64,000 nt of DNA from Lacicoccus halitifaciens (GCF_040544485.1 NZ_JBDZDV010000004.1:62001-126000), one strand, 5' to 3'. Shown: positions 40,789 through 49,764, counted from the stretch's first letter. Numbers and translations are program-made. The notes: a model not told the origin generated them from the letters alone.

Positions 40789-42370
40789 AGTTCTTGTCCT
40801 GGACCCGGTAAGTGAGGATGGCATCAGCGAACTGCTTGAACATCCCAATTATCAGGTGGACGTCAACACCGGTCTTACAGAAGATGAGATCATAGAAATC
40901 ATCTACGATTATCATGCAATCGTCGTACGCAGCCAGACGAAAATCACCGAAAACATCATTCAGCGCGCACGTAACTTGAAGGTGATCGCACGCGCGGGCG
41001 TCGGCGTGGATAATATAGATATTGATGCAGCCACAAAATTCGGCGTGATCGTGATCAACGCCCCGGACGGCAACACCATCTCCGCTACAGAACATACGAT
41101 GGCGATGATGCTGTCATTGTCTCGTGACATCCCGGAAGCACACAAAGAGCTTTCCGAGGGTACGTGGAACCGCGGTGCACATAAGGGGGTCGAGCTCTAC
41201 GGCAAAACGCTCGGCATCATCGGTGTCGGCAAAATCGGCTTCGGGGTCGCACGCCGTGCCCAGGTGTTCGGCATGAATGTCGTCGCTTTCGATCCGTACC
41301 TTTCCGATGAAAAGGCAAAAGAGTCCGGAATCGAGAAGCTCGAAGTGGACCAGATCGCTGAAGTGGCGGATTTCGTCACCGTCCATACACCGCTCACACC
41401 GCAGACCAAAGGCATCGTCGGCAAATCCTTCTTCGAAAACTGCAAGCCCGGCCTGCGCCTTGTCAACGTCGCACGCGGCGGCATCATCGATGAAGCCGAC
41501 CTGCTCGAGGCATTGAAGGCCGATAAAATCGGCGGTGCAGCGCTCGATGTATTTGAAGAGGAACCTCCGACCAATATGGAACTGCTGTCTCATCCATCCG
41601 TCGTTGTGACGCCGCATCTTGGTGCGTCCACAATCGAGGCCCAGGAGAAAGTCGCAGTGAGTGTTTCCCGGGAAATCATCGAAATACTTGAAAACAATAC
41701 GATCATACATGCAGTCAACGCACCGCGCATGAGTGAGAACATCAACAAGGAACTGCAGCCCTACATCAATATTGCGAGCCATATGGGCTCTGTCGGCATC
41801 CAGCTGATGAATAAGCCGCCGAATGAGATACGGTTGAAGTATCATGGCGATATCGCTGTTGACGACACAAGCATGCTGACCCGCTCGTTCATCGCGAGCA
41901 TGCTCCGTCCGCATTTCGGGGAAAGCGTCAATATCATCAATGCGCTTTATTTCCTCCAGGAGCAGGATGTCACATATAAAGTCGAGAAGAAAGGCAAGAC
42001 CAAAGGATACAACAACTATCTGGAAGTCGAACTCACGAACGCTGACGAGTCCCTTGTGCTCGGGGCAAGCGTCCTCGACGGCTACGGCGAACGTATCGTG
42101 AAACTCGATGATTACCAGGTCGACATCAAACCGACCCAGCATATCCTTGTCATCAATCATATCGACCGTCCCGGCATCATCGGCGATATGGGCATGATCC
42201 TCGGCAAACACCAGGTCAATATCGCAAGCATGCAGCTTGGCCGTTCAAACGAAGGCGGTGCCGCATTGCTGTCACTCTCACTCGACTCACGGGTGAGCGA
42301 TCAGGCCCTGGACGAGCTCAGTAAAATAAAAGGCTTCAGGGATGTTAAACAGGTGGATCTGCAGATCTGA
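40778..42370 (+). CDS. serA: D-3-phosphoglycerate dehydrogenase
   Basis: SerA makes 3-phosphohydroxypyruvate, the first step of serine synthesis. The ATG at 40778 gives 530 residues (MTYKVLVLDPVSEDG) with AGGAGG upstream. Domains in order: substrate-binding N-terminus; NAD domain with LGIIGVGKIGFGVA; catalytic Arg in NVARGGIIDE, Glu in EEEPP, His in TPHLGAST; an intervening ASB domain; and a C-terminal ACT domain (ILVINHIDRPGIIGDMGMIL) that binds serine in homologues. An intrinsic terminator follows. Confidence 0.96.
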   Translation: MTYKVLVLDPVSEDGISELLEHPNYQVDVNTGLTEDEIIEIIYDYHAIVVRSQTKITENIIQRARNLKVIARAGVGVDNIDIDAATKFGVIVINAPDGNTISATEHTMAMMLSLSRDIPEAHKELSEGTWNRGAHKGVELYGKTLGIIGVGKIGFGVARRAQVFGMNVVAFDPYLSDEKAKESGIEKLEVDQIAEVADFVTVHTPLTPQTKGIVGKSFFENCKPGLRLVNVARGGIIDEADLLEALKADKIGGAALDVFEEEPPTNMELLSHPSVVVTPHLGASTIEAQEKVAVSVSREIIEILENNTIIHAVNAPRMSENINKELQPYINIASHMGSVGIQLMNKPPNEIRLKYHGDIAVDDTSMLTRSFIASMLRPHFGESVNIINALYFLQEQDVTYKVEKKGKTKGYNNYLEVELTNADESLVLGASVLDGYGERIVKLDDYQVDIKPTQHILVINHIDRPGIIGDMGMILGKHQVNIASMQLGRSNEGGAALLSLSLDSRVSDQALDELSKIKGFRDVKQVDLQI

Positions 42371-42390
42371 TTTTGAATGAATGATATGGA

Positions 42391-42423
42391 AAAGAGAAGT
42401 TCACGGCGAACTTCTCTTTTTTT
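42391..42423 (+). terminator. Intrinsic terminator of the aminotransferase-serA operon
   Basis: A 12-bp stem AAAGAGAAGTTC/GAACTTCTCTTT with a five-base loop is followed by a T run to 42423. Confidence 0.92.
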
Positions 42424-42427
42424 GTTG

Positions 42428-42612
42428 TCTGAGGCTGGAGTGGGCGGCCGATTTGCGGGCTCTGAGATAGGGGCTGAAATCGGATTTGGGACCGGATTCC
42501 GATTTGGAGGCCTCGAAACGCGCTGGGAGATCGGATTCTGATTCGTAATCCGATTTGGTACCGCCTGAAGACCCATCGAAATCGGATTAGAAAATCCCCA
42601 ATACCCTGGGAG
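42428..42612. repeat. 51-bp tandem array 2 (AATCGGATT core)
   Basis: Three to four degenerate units at exactly 51 bp. ATCGGATT occurs at 42479, 42530 and 42581, and CCGATTT at 42448, 42499 and 42550. The two cores are inverted copies, about 20 bp apart inside each unit. It begins 5 bp after the serA terminator and ends before the convergent terminator of the HAD gene. The core differs from arrays 1 and 3, but the period and layout are the same. No gene is seen in this stretch. Confidence 0.88.
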
Positions 42613-42617
42613 CAAAT

Positions 42618-42659
42618 AAAAGACCGCCGGAGACCTTATTCAGGTCTTCAGCGGTCTTT
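42618..42659 (-). terminator. Intrinsic terminator of the HAD gene
   Basis: On the minus strand AAAGACCGC...AGACC-loop-GGTCT...GCGGTCTTT (two stacked stems) is followed by TATTTG. Reads as a hairpin on both strands. Confidence 0.8.
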
Positions 42660-42669
42660 ATTCATCCAA

Positions 42670-43764
42670 TCATTTAACCATATTTTCAACAGCGAGTACA
42701 TCCGGCACGAGGTTCTCGCGTGCGACACCGAGTCCGGTGAATGTCGGAATGATGTCATCGCCGGTCAGGCCGGTGAGTGTACCGATGAATTCAACTTCCA
42801 TCTTGTCTGCACAGAAAAAGTCTGCAACGGAGTCGCCGACGACGTATACTTTCTCATCGGAGATGTTTTCGCCTTTCACGGCTTTTTCGAAATATTTTTC
42901 ATCCTGGGCATACAGCGTCCATAAATAGCTGTACGGATGCGGCTTGGAGAGCTGGCGTTCCACACCTTCCACGGCTTCTGCCTCTTTCACTTCGGAGGCG
43001 GTGGAAATCCTCTCATCTTTGAAGTACTGAAGCAGTCCTGCCGCCTCGAAAGGTATGAGCGTCTCTTCCCTTGAGCGGCCGGTCGCGATTCCGATCGTGA
43101 GATCCCGGTCAATCAGGTTCTGAAGCATCTTTTCAAGATCTTCGATCGGCGCAAGCCATTCTTCCTGGTGGAGGAAGCCTTCCTTGTCGCCCTCAATCGG
43201 CAGCGTGCTGCCCTTCATACGCTCACTGCCGAGGTACCATTCCTGATAGACGTGCTGTCCGAGCAGCCACAGTGTGCTGTTCGTCCTGAAGTCGTCCTCT
43301 TCATTCAAAAATTTCAAAGATGTCGCATAGTTGACGAGACCTTCGTAAATCGTCTCTTTAGTGTATTCATCGCCGTCAAGGAATTCCAGGACTTTTCCAT
43401 AATCGGGCTCGACATCGCCAAGCATCTCACCGATGCCGTACAAGTCGTTGATATCCACATTGCTTATATTGATACCCGAGTCTTTAAGTAAATTGATATA
43501 CACGATTGAGAACGTGATATAGAGCATATCCCAATTCGAGTTCAGTCCCATTTCCTTATAGCGGCTTAAAACTTCATCATCCAGAAAGATTTTACTTCTG
43601 ATTTCTGCAATCTCCTCATCCGTATAGGACGTTTTGAATTTTTCCTGGGTCAGGTTCAAATACCTCGGATTGAAAAGCAGTTCATGCACGGATAAAGCAG
43701 ATACATCAAAACACCTTTCCTCACTCAAAAATACACCGTCAACATCAAAAATTACAACGGACAT
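42670..43764 (-). CDS. HAD-superfamily hydrolase, unusually long
   Basis: A 364-residue haloacid-dehalogenase-fold protein. Motif I is IFDVDGVFL (nucleophile Asp7 and Asp9), motif II GIATGRS, motif III Lys in LSKPHPYSYLWTLY, motif IV VVGDSVADFFCADKM. The cap between residues about 15 and 200 is much larger than in typical phosphatases and is rich in Tyr, Asp and Leu. It is probably a small-molecule phosphatase; the substrate is unknown. AGGAGG precedes the ATG. Confidence 0.85.
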   Translation of the reverse strand: MSVVIFDVDGVFLSEERCFDVSALSVHELLFNPRYLNLTQEKFKTSYTDEEIAEIRSKIFLDDEVLSRYKEMGLNSNWDMLYITFSIVYINLLKDSGINISNVDINDLYGIGEMLGDVEPDYGKVLEFLDGDEYTKETIYEGLVNYATSLKFLNEEDDFRTNSTLWLLGQHVYQEWYLGSERMKGSTLPIEGDKEGFLHQEEWLAPIEDLEKMLQNLIDRDLTIGIATGRSREETLIPFEAAGLLQYFKDERISTASEVKEAEAVEGVERQLSKPHPYSYLWTLYAQDEKYFEKAVKGENISDEKVYVVGDSVADFFCADKMEVEFIGTLTGLTGDDIIPTFTGLGVARENLVPDVLAVENMVK

Positions 43765-43875
43765 AATGCGCCTCCTTCAAAGCGGGTTTTTTCGTCATGA
43801 TTAACTAAATTTTCTCATAGAAGCGACAAAAAGTCGAACACTAATCCAATTATTCATTCTTTATAGTCCCATGTT

Positions 43876-43884
43876 TGGTATAAT
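43876..43884 (+). promoter_or_regulatory. Extended -10 promoter of the moxR operon
   Basis: TGGTATAAT (43876-43884) is an extended -10 (TGnTATAAT), 34 bp before the moxR ATG. The -35 region is poor (TTCTTT), as expected for extended -10 promoters. Confidence 0.6.
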
Positions 43885-43917
43885 ATCAACTAAATTTACA
43901 AATAAAGGGGAATTCAC

Positions 43918-44877
43918 ATGTCAGTGGCTGGTTATCTGAATGATTTGAAGCAGGAAATAGGCAAAGTGCTCGTCGGACAGGAGGAGGTGATCGACCTCAT
44001 CTTCATCAGCATCATCCAGAAGGGGCATATTTTATTTGAAAGTGTGCCCGGGACCGGAAAGACCGTGCTCGCAAAGTCGATCTCCAAAGTGCTCGGCGGC
44101 GACTTTTCAAGGGTGCAGTTCACGCCGGATGTCCTGCCGACAGATATAACGGGGATGAACATCTATAATCCGAAGACGCAGGCGTTCGAATTGAACCGCG
44201 GCCCGGTCATGACGAACATCCTCCTTGACGATGAAATAAACCGCGCCACCCCGAGGACACAGTCGGCCCTCCTTGAAGTGATGGAGGAGGGGCAGGTCAC
44301 GATCGACGGCGTCACCCATCCGGTCGATTCACCTTTCATCGTGCTCGCCACCCAGAACCCGATCGAATCGAAGCAGGGCACCTTCGACCTCCCTGAAGCG
44401 CAGATGGACCGCTTCTTCCTGAAAATCGACCTGGGCTATCCCTCTTTCGAAAATGAAAGGATGATGCTCGACCTGCACAGGGGGGACGGTCCCCGCGATG
44501 CCGTCAATCAGGTCCTCTCGCTCGATATCATCAGGGAAGTGCAGGCTGAAGCTGAAAAAATACATATCAACCGGACGGTCAAGGATTACATCATCAACCT
44601 CATCCACCGGACGAGGTCCCATGAACATATCGCACTCGGTGCCTCACCGCGCGGGACGATCGCGCTGATGCAGGCGGCAATCGGTGCTGCGCTGATCAAT
44701 GGACGGGACTACGTCACGCCGGATGATGTGAAATACATTGCACCTTACGTGCTGACACACCGCATCGTTTTGAACATCGAAGGGATGACGCTTACTTCGG
44801 AAAAAGAGGTCATGGAGCGCATCCTCAGGAGTACGGAAGTGCCGGTCGAATACGGGGTTGAAAGAGATGAAGTATAA
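43918..44877 (+). CDS. MoxR-family AAA+ ATPase
   Basis: A 319-residue AAA+ chaperone-like ATPase. Walker A GTGKT (45-49), Walker B NILLDDEINRATPRTQ, sensor I VLATQNPIESKQGTFDLPEAQMDRF, sensor II ALGASPRGTIALMQAA. MoxR proteins work with DUF58 and membrane partners encoded next to them in maturation or assembly of surface complexes. The next gene starts inside its last codons. Confidence 0.93.
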   Translation: MSVAGYLNDLKQEIGKVLVGQEEVIDLIFISIIQKGHILFESVPGTGKTVLAKSISKVLGGDFSRVQFTPDVLPTDITGMNIYNPKTQAFELNRGPVMTNILLDDEINRATPRTQSALLEVMEEGQVTIDGVTHPVDSPFIVLATQNPIESKQGTFDLPEAQMDRFFLKIDLGYPSFENERMMLDLHRGDGPRDAVNQVLSLDIIREVQAEAEKIHINRTVKDYIINLIHRTRSHEHIALGASPRGTIALMQAAIGAALINGRDYVTPDDVKYIAPYVLTHRIVLNIEGMTLTSEKEVMERILRSTEVPVEYGVERDEV

Positions 44878-46066
44878 GAGGCAGCACACCGAATCGAAGA
44901 TGGCATCGGCCCTTTTCTCCATCATCGCCATCATGGTCATCTTCGATCTGCTGTATACTGCACAGCTGAATGCATGGCTGCAGCTCGTCATCGGAATCAC
45001 CGCCGCAATGGCCCTGTTGAATTTATTTTATGAAAGAAATGTCGCAAAGCACCTCACCGTCGAGGTGCTGCCGAAGGCACTCAGGAAATATAAGGGGCAG
45101 GAAGACGTTCTCTATCTGCAAGCCACCCAGCGCGGCCGCCTGCCGGTGCTGTCCGCAGAGATCACCATCACTGCCGGGGACGATATTTCCTTTTATAATG
45201 ATGAGGCATTGAAAATCAGGAATGTCACAGAGACCTCCCGTATTTTTTCAGTATTTCCCGGGAAATCGACGACCATCGAAATCCCCTTCAAAGCCGTCCA
45301 CAGGGGCACCAGCAAAATCATCGAAACCAAAATCGCCGTGCCGCGCATATTCGGTTTCGGTCATATCAAGCTTGAGCAGGCCAGCTCCGCAAATCATGAA
45401 ATACTGATTTATCCGGACCGCTACGCACTGCATAACCGGCCTCTGAAGGCAAAGATTGAACAGGGCGCATACAGGGATGAAAACACATTTTTCCACGATC
45501 CGCTCCTCATCACCGGCAGCCGGCCGTATGAGACGACCGACGCCCTCAGGGACGTCCACTGGAAATTGAGCGCCCGCAGCGGCGAACTGATGACGCGGGA
45601 ATATGAGAAGACGACGCATATGTCATGGCTCTTCCTCATCAACCTGCGCTCTGATAAGTCGTTCGCCCCGCCTGCCGATATAGAGGTCACTTTCGAAAAG
45701 CTTGCCTTCATCTTCGGGTTGATGGCCGAAGACGGCATACCGTACAGGCTGATGGCCAATATGCGCACTTTCGACCGCCACCAGTTTTTCACGCTGGACG
45801 AAAGTTCCGGAAAACTCCATTATCGTCATGCCCTGGAGGCGCTCGCGAGAATAAAGACCGTCACCTACACGATCAGCTTCGACCGATTCCTGAAATTCGT
45901 TAAGCAGTCTGAAAAGATGCCCACCCACCTCATTTTCACAGGTGAAGCGGATCCTCTCATCATGGCGGAGCTCAAATATTACATAGAAAAGGGGACAGCC
46001 GTCTACCAGCTGGATGCACATGGCCTCGAACCATTCAAATATGGCAGGAAGGAGGCGGTGACGTGA
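44867..46066 (+). CDS. DUF58 protein, MoxR partner
   Basis: A 399-residue membrane-anchored protein: two N-terminal helices (ALFSIIAIMVIFDLL, LQLVIGITAAMALLNLF), then a soluble beta-rich and VWA-like domain. Its DUF58 core is VHWKLSARSGELMTREYEKT. The ATG at 44867 overlaps the moxR end; a TTG at 44858 is possible. It ends GTGA, overlapping the next start. The whole unit is thus translationally coupled. Confidence 0.88.
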   Translation: MKYKRQHTESKMASALFSIIAIMVIFDLLYTAQLNAWLQLVIGITAAMALLNLFYERNVAKHLTVEVLPKALRKYKGQEDVLYLQATQRGRLPVLSAEITITAGDDISFYNDEALKIRNVTETSRIFSVFPGKSTTIEIPFKAVHRGTSKIIETKIAVPRIFGFGHIKLEQASSANHEILIYPDRYALHNRPLKAKIEQGAYRDENTFFHDPLLITGSRPYETTDALRDVHWKLSARSGELMTREYEKTTHMSWLFLINLRSDKSFAPPADIEVTFEKLAFIFGLMAEDGIPYRLMANMRTFDRHQFFTLDESSGKLHYRHALEALARIKTVTYTISFDRFLKFVKQSEKMPTHLIFTGEADPLIMAELKYYIEKGTAVYQLDAHGLEPFKYGRKEAVT

Positions 46067-47253
46067 GCAGGATAAAATACCACGCTTCATTTCTGCATGC
46101 CTTCCTTGTCGAAATGGCATTGCTGTTATCGGTATATCTCTTTTTGAACATCCATAATTTGCCCGGCGACCGGAACCATGTGCTGTTCTTCCTCGCTGTT
46201 GTGCTGAGCCAGTACATCGCAGGCCATCTGATTGCAGCAAGGCTGCCGGTGAAATATATTTATTTACTGGTGCCCATAACCCTCGCTGCCGCGCTCTTCA
46301 GCGGTGATTATTTCTTATCCGCACTGCTCATCAGCACCATTCCGGTGTGGCGCCTTGAACAGCTGCACTACAGCCTGGATGAATCAGTTGCCCCCGGCAC
46401 GGTGATCGCCGGTCTCCTCTGGCTCATCATCATCACGATGATCTCCACGCCCGAAACCGGTGCGCACATCGATACTTTCAATATCATATTCATCGCCTCA
46501 CTTGCAGGATACGTTGCAGGGAGGATCCTTACATTAGCGTTGGACAGCGGGTACGGTAAGCGGCCTTTTATCAGGCTGACTTCGTTCTTCATCCTGGCCT
46601 TCATAACCCTGAGCATTGTACTGATGCAGGTGTACCGGTTTGCTGTGTTCACTTTGAGCTATGCGGTCATCTTCCTCCTTAATGCAATGGTGTTCATGCT
46701 GAGGCCGTTTTTTGACTTTCTGGAAGGCGTGGAACTGGATTACCCGGAAGATGCCTTCCAGGAGGAGGAAGCGGAACTCGACGGCTATCAGACACCGGAT
46801 GAAGTGACCTCAGAGGCGGGCCAGGTGCTCGGCATCCCCTTTGGGATGATCATCCTCACGCTGGTGGCGGCTGCAGTCATCTTCGCCGTCTATTCATATT
46901 TCAGGAAGCGGGAAGCCCGCACCCGGGAAATGCATGTACAAGAGACGCCGCACACGGTGGACCATAAGCCCGTGAGTGCGCCGGCATCCAAAAAAGCGCC
47001 TCCCGGCAAAGCCCGCAGGATGTACTTTGATTTTGAGAAATGGGCCGCTTCAAAAGGATACGGCAGGTACACCGATGAGACGATCGAGCAGTGGTTCAAA
47101 CGGCTCCGGCTCCACGAGCACACTTCCATATCAAATCTCGGGCATTACCAAGCCATGCGTTATAAGGATAAAGAATTGACACACGAAGAACTCCAGTTTT
47201 TAAAGTCGTGCATCAAAGAATTTAAAGATATAATTCATAAGAAAGTAATATGA
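46063..47253 (+). CDS. Membrane protein with DUF4129-like C-terminus (GTG start), third gene of the MoxR operon
   Basis: A 396-residue protein with about seven to eight N-terminal helices, an acidic extracellular-type loop (YPEDAFQEEEAELDGYQ), another helix near 270, then a soluble tail. The tail YFDFEKWAASKGYGRYTDETIEQWFKRL (split at about 330) resembles DUF4129 domains that accompany transglutaminase-like MoxR partners. No transglutaminase catalytic domain is present, so it may be a remnant or a variant that kept only the membrane and tail parts. Confidence 0.75.
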   Translation: MSRIKYHASFLHAFLVEMALLLSVYLFLNIHNLPGDRNHVLFFLAVVLSQYIAGHLIAARLPVKYIYLLVPITLAAALFSGDYFLSALLISTIPVWRLEQLHYSLDESVAPGTVIAGLLWLIIITMISTPETGAHIDTFNIIFIASLAGYVAGRILTLALDSGYGKRPFIRLTSFFILAFITLSIVLMQVYRFAVFTLSYAVIFLLNAMVFMLRPFFDFLEGVELDYPEDAFQEEEAELDGYQTPDEVTSEAGQVLGIPFGMIILTLVAAAVIFAVYSYFRKREARTREMHVQETPHTVDHKPVSAPASKKAPPGKARRMYFDFEKWAASKGYGRYTDETIEQWFKRLRLHEHTSISNLGHYQAMRYKDKELTHEELQFLKSCIKEFKDIIHKKVI

Positions 47254-47340
47254 TATAGGACATGGAAAAAATCATTAGAAAGCATTTATCCCATTCTATG
47301 GTCAACATGTTTTGTTGATAAGAATGTAATTGTCAAAGAG

Positions 47341-47386
47341 AAAAAAGGCGACTTCAAATTGATAATCCATTTGAAGTCGTCCTTAT
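47341..47386. terminator. Bidirectional terminator between the MoxR operon and the AT-rich module
   Basis: GGCGACTTCAAAT pairs with ATTTGAAGTCGTCC around TGATAATCC. AAAAAA on the left serves the minus-strand gene, TTATTTAT on the right the plus-strand operon. The other bases of this 210-bp gap are A/T-rich without a gene. Confidence 0.8.
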
Positions 47387-47464
47387 TTATACGTTAAGGA
47401 AATTTCTAAATAAAAACCTTTAAATTGTCTGTACCGTCAATTAAAGCCCTATTATTTTTATAAT

Positions 47465-48565
47465 CTATCCTGGAAAGCTCGGCATCGGATCCTTATATGT
47501 GGCCAACTCCTTTTCAAGATGTTTTAATGTTGGTGTCAAGTTTAAGAGAAAATAAGTTTCCCTCAGCCTCCTGGATGGATGACTGCCCTGCAGATACCCG
47601 GCTCCTCCATAATACATCATATCCCCATGGGCTGCCTTGACAGCTAAATTACTTATATCAAGTTTTAGTTGCAATAATGCTTTTAAATCATTTCCAAGGT
47701 CATCTGTTCTCAGCAAAATCTCCAATTGATATTTTAATTCGTCCCATTGCCGCTTTATATCCTCTGGTTGCACTGGCAGATACTCGTTAATGTCCCCTTG
47801 TCTCTTTGGCGCTTTCCACATTGATTTAATGGCAGCTTTAATCACTCCTAAACCGAGTGGTGTCTGATAAAGAACGAAAAATGGCCGGATCTTATCTATA
47901 AAATCTGAGACCTCTGCAGCAATTACCCACTCGTCAGGGATAAATACTTCATCGAACCTGCAGCCATAAGTCGCACTTCCGTTTACACCCATATAACCCC
48001 TTTTCTCTTTTAACTTTAATCCATCTGCATTAGATGGCACAAAAACCATGACTTCGCTGTTCTCATCTAATGAGGCCACGGCGCCGAACCAATGATTTTC
48101 ATTTAAGTTTGAAACAGATGGCAATCCACCCGAAATCACATAGCCGTTGGCCTGTCTTTGGGCTCTTAAATGAAGCGGCTCTAAACCCGAATAATACTTC
48201 ATAGGATTTGAGAGCCCCGTTGCACCAAGGAAATCTCCTCTCTCAAGTGAAGGCAATATTTCGTTCTTTAAATATTGGTTATCACTGTTCCGCAAGTAAG
48301 TCAGAGCAGCGAGATGACACCATAAATTGAATGCGGTGGTCATACATGTTTCAGCAGTTTTTTCGACGATCAATATTTCTCTGGCAAGTAATTCATTTTT
48401 TGTTAAATTATCCGATCTGTATAACCCGGCTTTGCCCAGCTCAAGCAAATAATCTTCTGCATAATATGCATCGGCATCTATTTTCTTAACCACCGGTTTT
48501 AGATAGGACTTTATAATCGAATCTAAAACATCTTCGGTTTGATTTTCTTCAATAACCATACTCAT
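47465..48565 (-). CDS. Acyl-CoA dehydrogenase-fold flavoprotein (putative monooxygenase)
   Basis: A 366-residue protein with the three-domain acyl-CoA dehydrogenase fold. GATGLSNPMKYYSGLEPL is the FAD-contact loop, and C-terminal YYGGAGYLQGSHPSRRLRETYFL matches the family end. No catalytic Glu was recognised at the usual place. With an SsuABC/TauABC-like importer in the same module, it may be a DszC/SfnC-type flavin monooxygenase rather than a dehydrogenase; this is inference. I place the start at 48565; the ATG at 48559 and GTG at 48571 are alternatives. It is 48 bp after the DUF4242 gene. Confidence 0.7.
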   Translation of the reverse strand: MSMVIEENQTEDVLDSIIKSYLKPVVKKIDADAYYAEDYLLELGKAGLYRSDNLTKNELLAREILIVEKTAETCMTTAFNLWCHLAALTYLRNSDNQYLKNEILPSLERGDFLGATGLSNPMKYYSGLEPLHLRAQRQANGYVISGGLPSVSNLNENHWFGAVASLDENSEVMVFVPSNADGLKLKEKRGYMGVNGSATYGCRFDEVFIPDEWVIAAEVSDFIDKIRPFFVLYQTPLGLGVIKAAIKSMWKAPKRQGDINEYLPVQPEDIKRQWDELKYQLEILLRTDDLGNDLKALLQLKLDISNLAVKAAHGDMMYYGGAGYLQGSHPSRRLRETYFLLNLTPTLKHLEKELATYKDPMPSFPG

Positions 48566-48613
48566 CCCCACCCCCTTTGACTTACCTGTCTAACATATGA
48601 ATTACGTTAACAT

Positions 48614-49144
48614 CTACGCGTCATTAATTTCTGTAATGGAATCAATTGGTGTTTTAACCGCTTTGCGTGCCCTTACTACAGATTCTTCATCCGGGGCATC
48701 ATAGAAACACAGACACTTTGACATATCTTCGCACACGTATGTTCTGGAAAAGGAAACTTCAGGTACTTCTGAATAGTGAACAGAATTTTTCTTTTTGCGA
48801 TTTAAATAATCATCCATAGTAAGCTCTGCCGGAATATTCCACTCGACAAGGTAATTGACCTGCTCTGCTTGTTTTTTCACTTCTTCAAGGTCTTTGCCCA
48901 CCAGTCTCACTTCTTTGACGAGCTGGATGACAACATCCTGTCCTTTCAAGCTTCTCTCAACAGTCTCGGCATCTTCTCCCTCAAGAATGAAGAAAACTCT
49001 GGAAAAATCTTTAGAAACCTGCACTTCAATCAGGTTGAGATTATTTTTTTGCAGAATTTCTTGCATAACCGATACTTTCTTCTCAAAATCACTTTTGCTG
49101 TCAACCGGGCGGTTAAATTCTGCTTCAATTAAAAATAGTGGCAT
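48614..49144 (-). CDS. DUF4242-domain protein
   Basis: A 176-residue cytosolic protein made of two ferredoxin-like halves. The second half (YLVEWNIPAELTMDDYLNRK, then PEVSFSRTYVCEDMSKCLCF, YDAPDEESVVRARKA) is DUF4242, related to nickel-binding SCO4226. The first half (FNRPVDSKSDFEKKVSVMQE) is a degenerate copy. The ATG at 49144 has GGAGAGG upstream. It heads the minus-strand unit with the flavoprotein gene and diverges from hxlR. Confidence 0.75.
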   Translation of the reverse strand: MPLFLIEAEFNRPVDSKSDFEKKVSVMQEILQKNNLNLIEVQVSKDFSRVFFILEGEDAETVERSLKGQDVVIQLVKEVRLVGKDLEEVKKQAEQVNYLVEWNIPAELTMDDYLNRKKKNSVHYSEVPEVSFSRTYVCEDMSKCLCFYDAPDEESVVRARKAVKTPIDSITEINDA

Positions 49145-49177
49145 CAATGACCTCTCCTTATAGAAAATTCAGTAATT

Positions 49178-49245
49178 TAATTCATACTATTTAACTTGGT
49201 TTTAACTTTAAGGTTAGTTTATTATACTAACTTCAAAAAATCAAC
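49178..49245 (-). promoter_or_regulatory. Promoter and operator region of the DUF4242-flavoprotein unit
   Basis: It contains the 17-base element TAATTCATACTATTTAA (49178-49194) and, at 49218-49245, a 28-base segment with a minus-strand -10 TATAAT. Both recur before the ABC transporter operon (52324-52382): the 17-mer identical but inverted, the -10 segment at 25/28 in the same orientation. TTAGT/ACTAA arms also flank the -10 here. The neighbouring HxlR protein is the natural candidate to bind. Confidence 0.6.
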
Positions 49246-49316
49246 TTATTACTTAGAATTAAAATATCTTTTTTATGATATGATTTAAATTACCAGTAGA
49301 TTTGGAGGGAATAATT

Positions 49317-49745
49317 GTGAAGACTACATATGATTTACCTTGTAATATTGCACAGACATTAAATATCCTCGGTGATAGATGGACACTTCTGATTGCCCAT
49401 GAAATTTTGGTAGGAAATATGACATTCACCAGTATCAAGAACAATTTGAAGGGCATCTCTTCCAACTTGCTTTCAGATAGGTTGAAATACCTGGAAGAGA
49501 CTGGTCTGATTGAATCCAATTTATATTCCGCCCATCCTCCCCGCTATAAATATACATTGACCGAAAGCGGCAGAGAACTTGAACATGTTTTTAATTCCAT
49601 GATTCTCTGGGGAGAGCAGCATTTGAAAAAATGCTATAAGAACCTTGTACATGAAAAATGCGGTCACAGCGTTGAAATTACATACTACTGTGCGCATTGT
49701 GATGAAAATACAAATGACTTGTCTGTGGTTAAAGTGAGGGACTAA
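49317..49745 (+). CDS. HxlR-family winged-helix regulator with C-terminal CxxC (GTG start)
   Basis: A 142-residue HxlR protein. The start is GTG at 49317 with GGAGGG seven bases upstream; the longer TTG frame overlaps that site. The core matches HxlR: CNIAQTLNILGDRWTLLIAH, SSNLLSDRLKYLEETGLIE, YTLTESGRELEHVFNSMILW. The C-terminal EKCGHSVEITYYCAHCDE has four Cys/His that could bind a metal or sense redox. It diverges from the DUF4242 unit and converges on the importer operon, so it probably controls both. Confidence 0.85.
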   Translation: MKTTYDLPCNIAQTLNILGDRWTLLIAHEILVGNMTFTSIKNNLKGISSNLLSDRLKYLEETGLIESNLYSAHPPRYKYTLTESGRELEHVFNSMILWGEQHLKKCYKNLVHEKCGHSVEITYYCAHCDENTNDLSVVKVRD

Positions 49746-49764
49746 TGCCGATTGATTCAGCTCC

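Noticed and set aside
41114..42211. 365-codon minus-strand frame opposite serA
   Set aside because: Antisense shadow of serA in GC-biased codons; no family resemblance.
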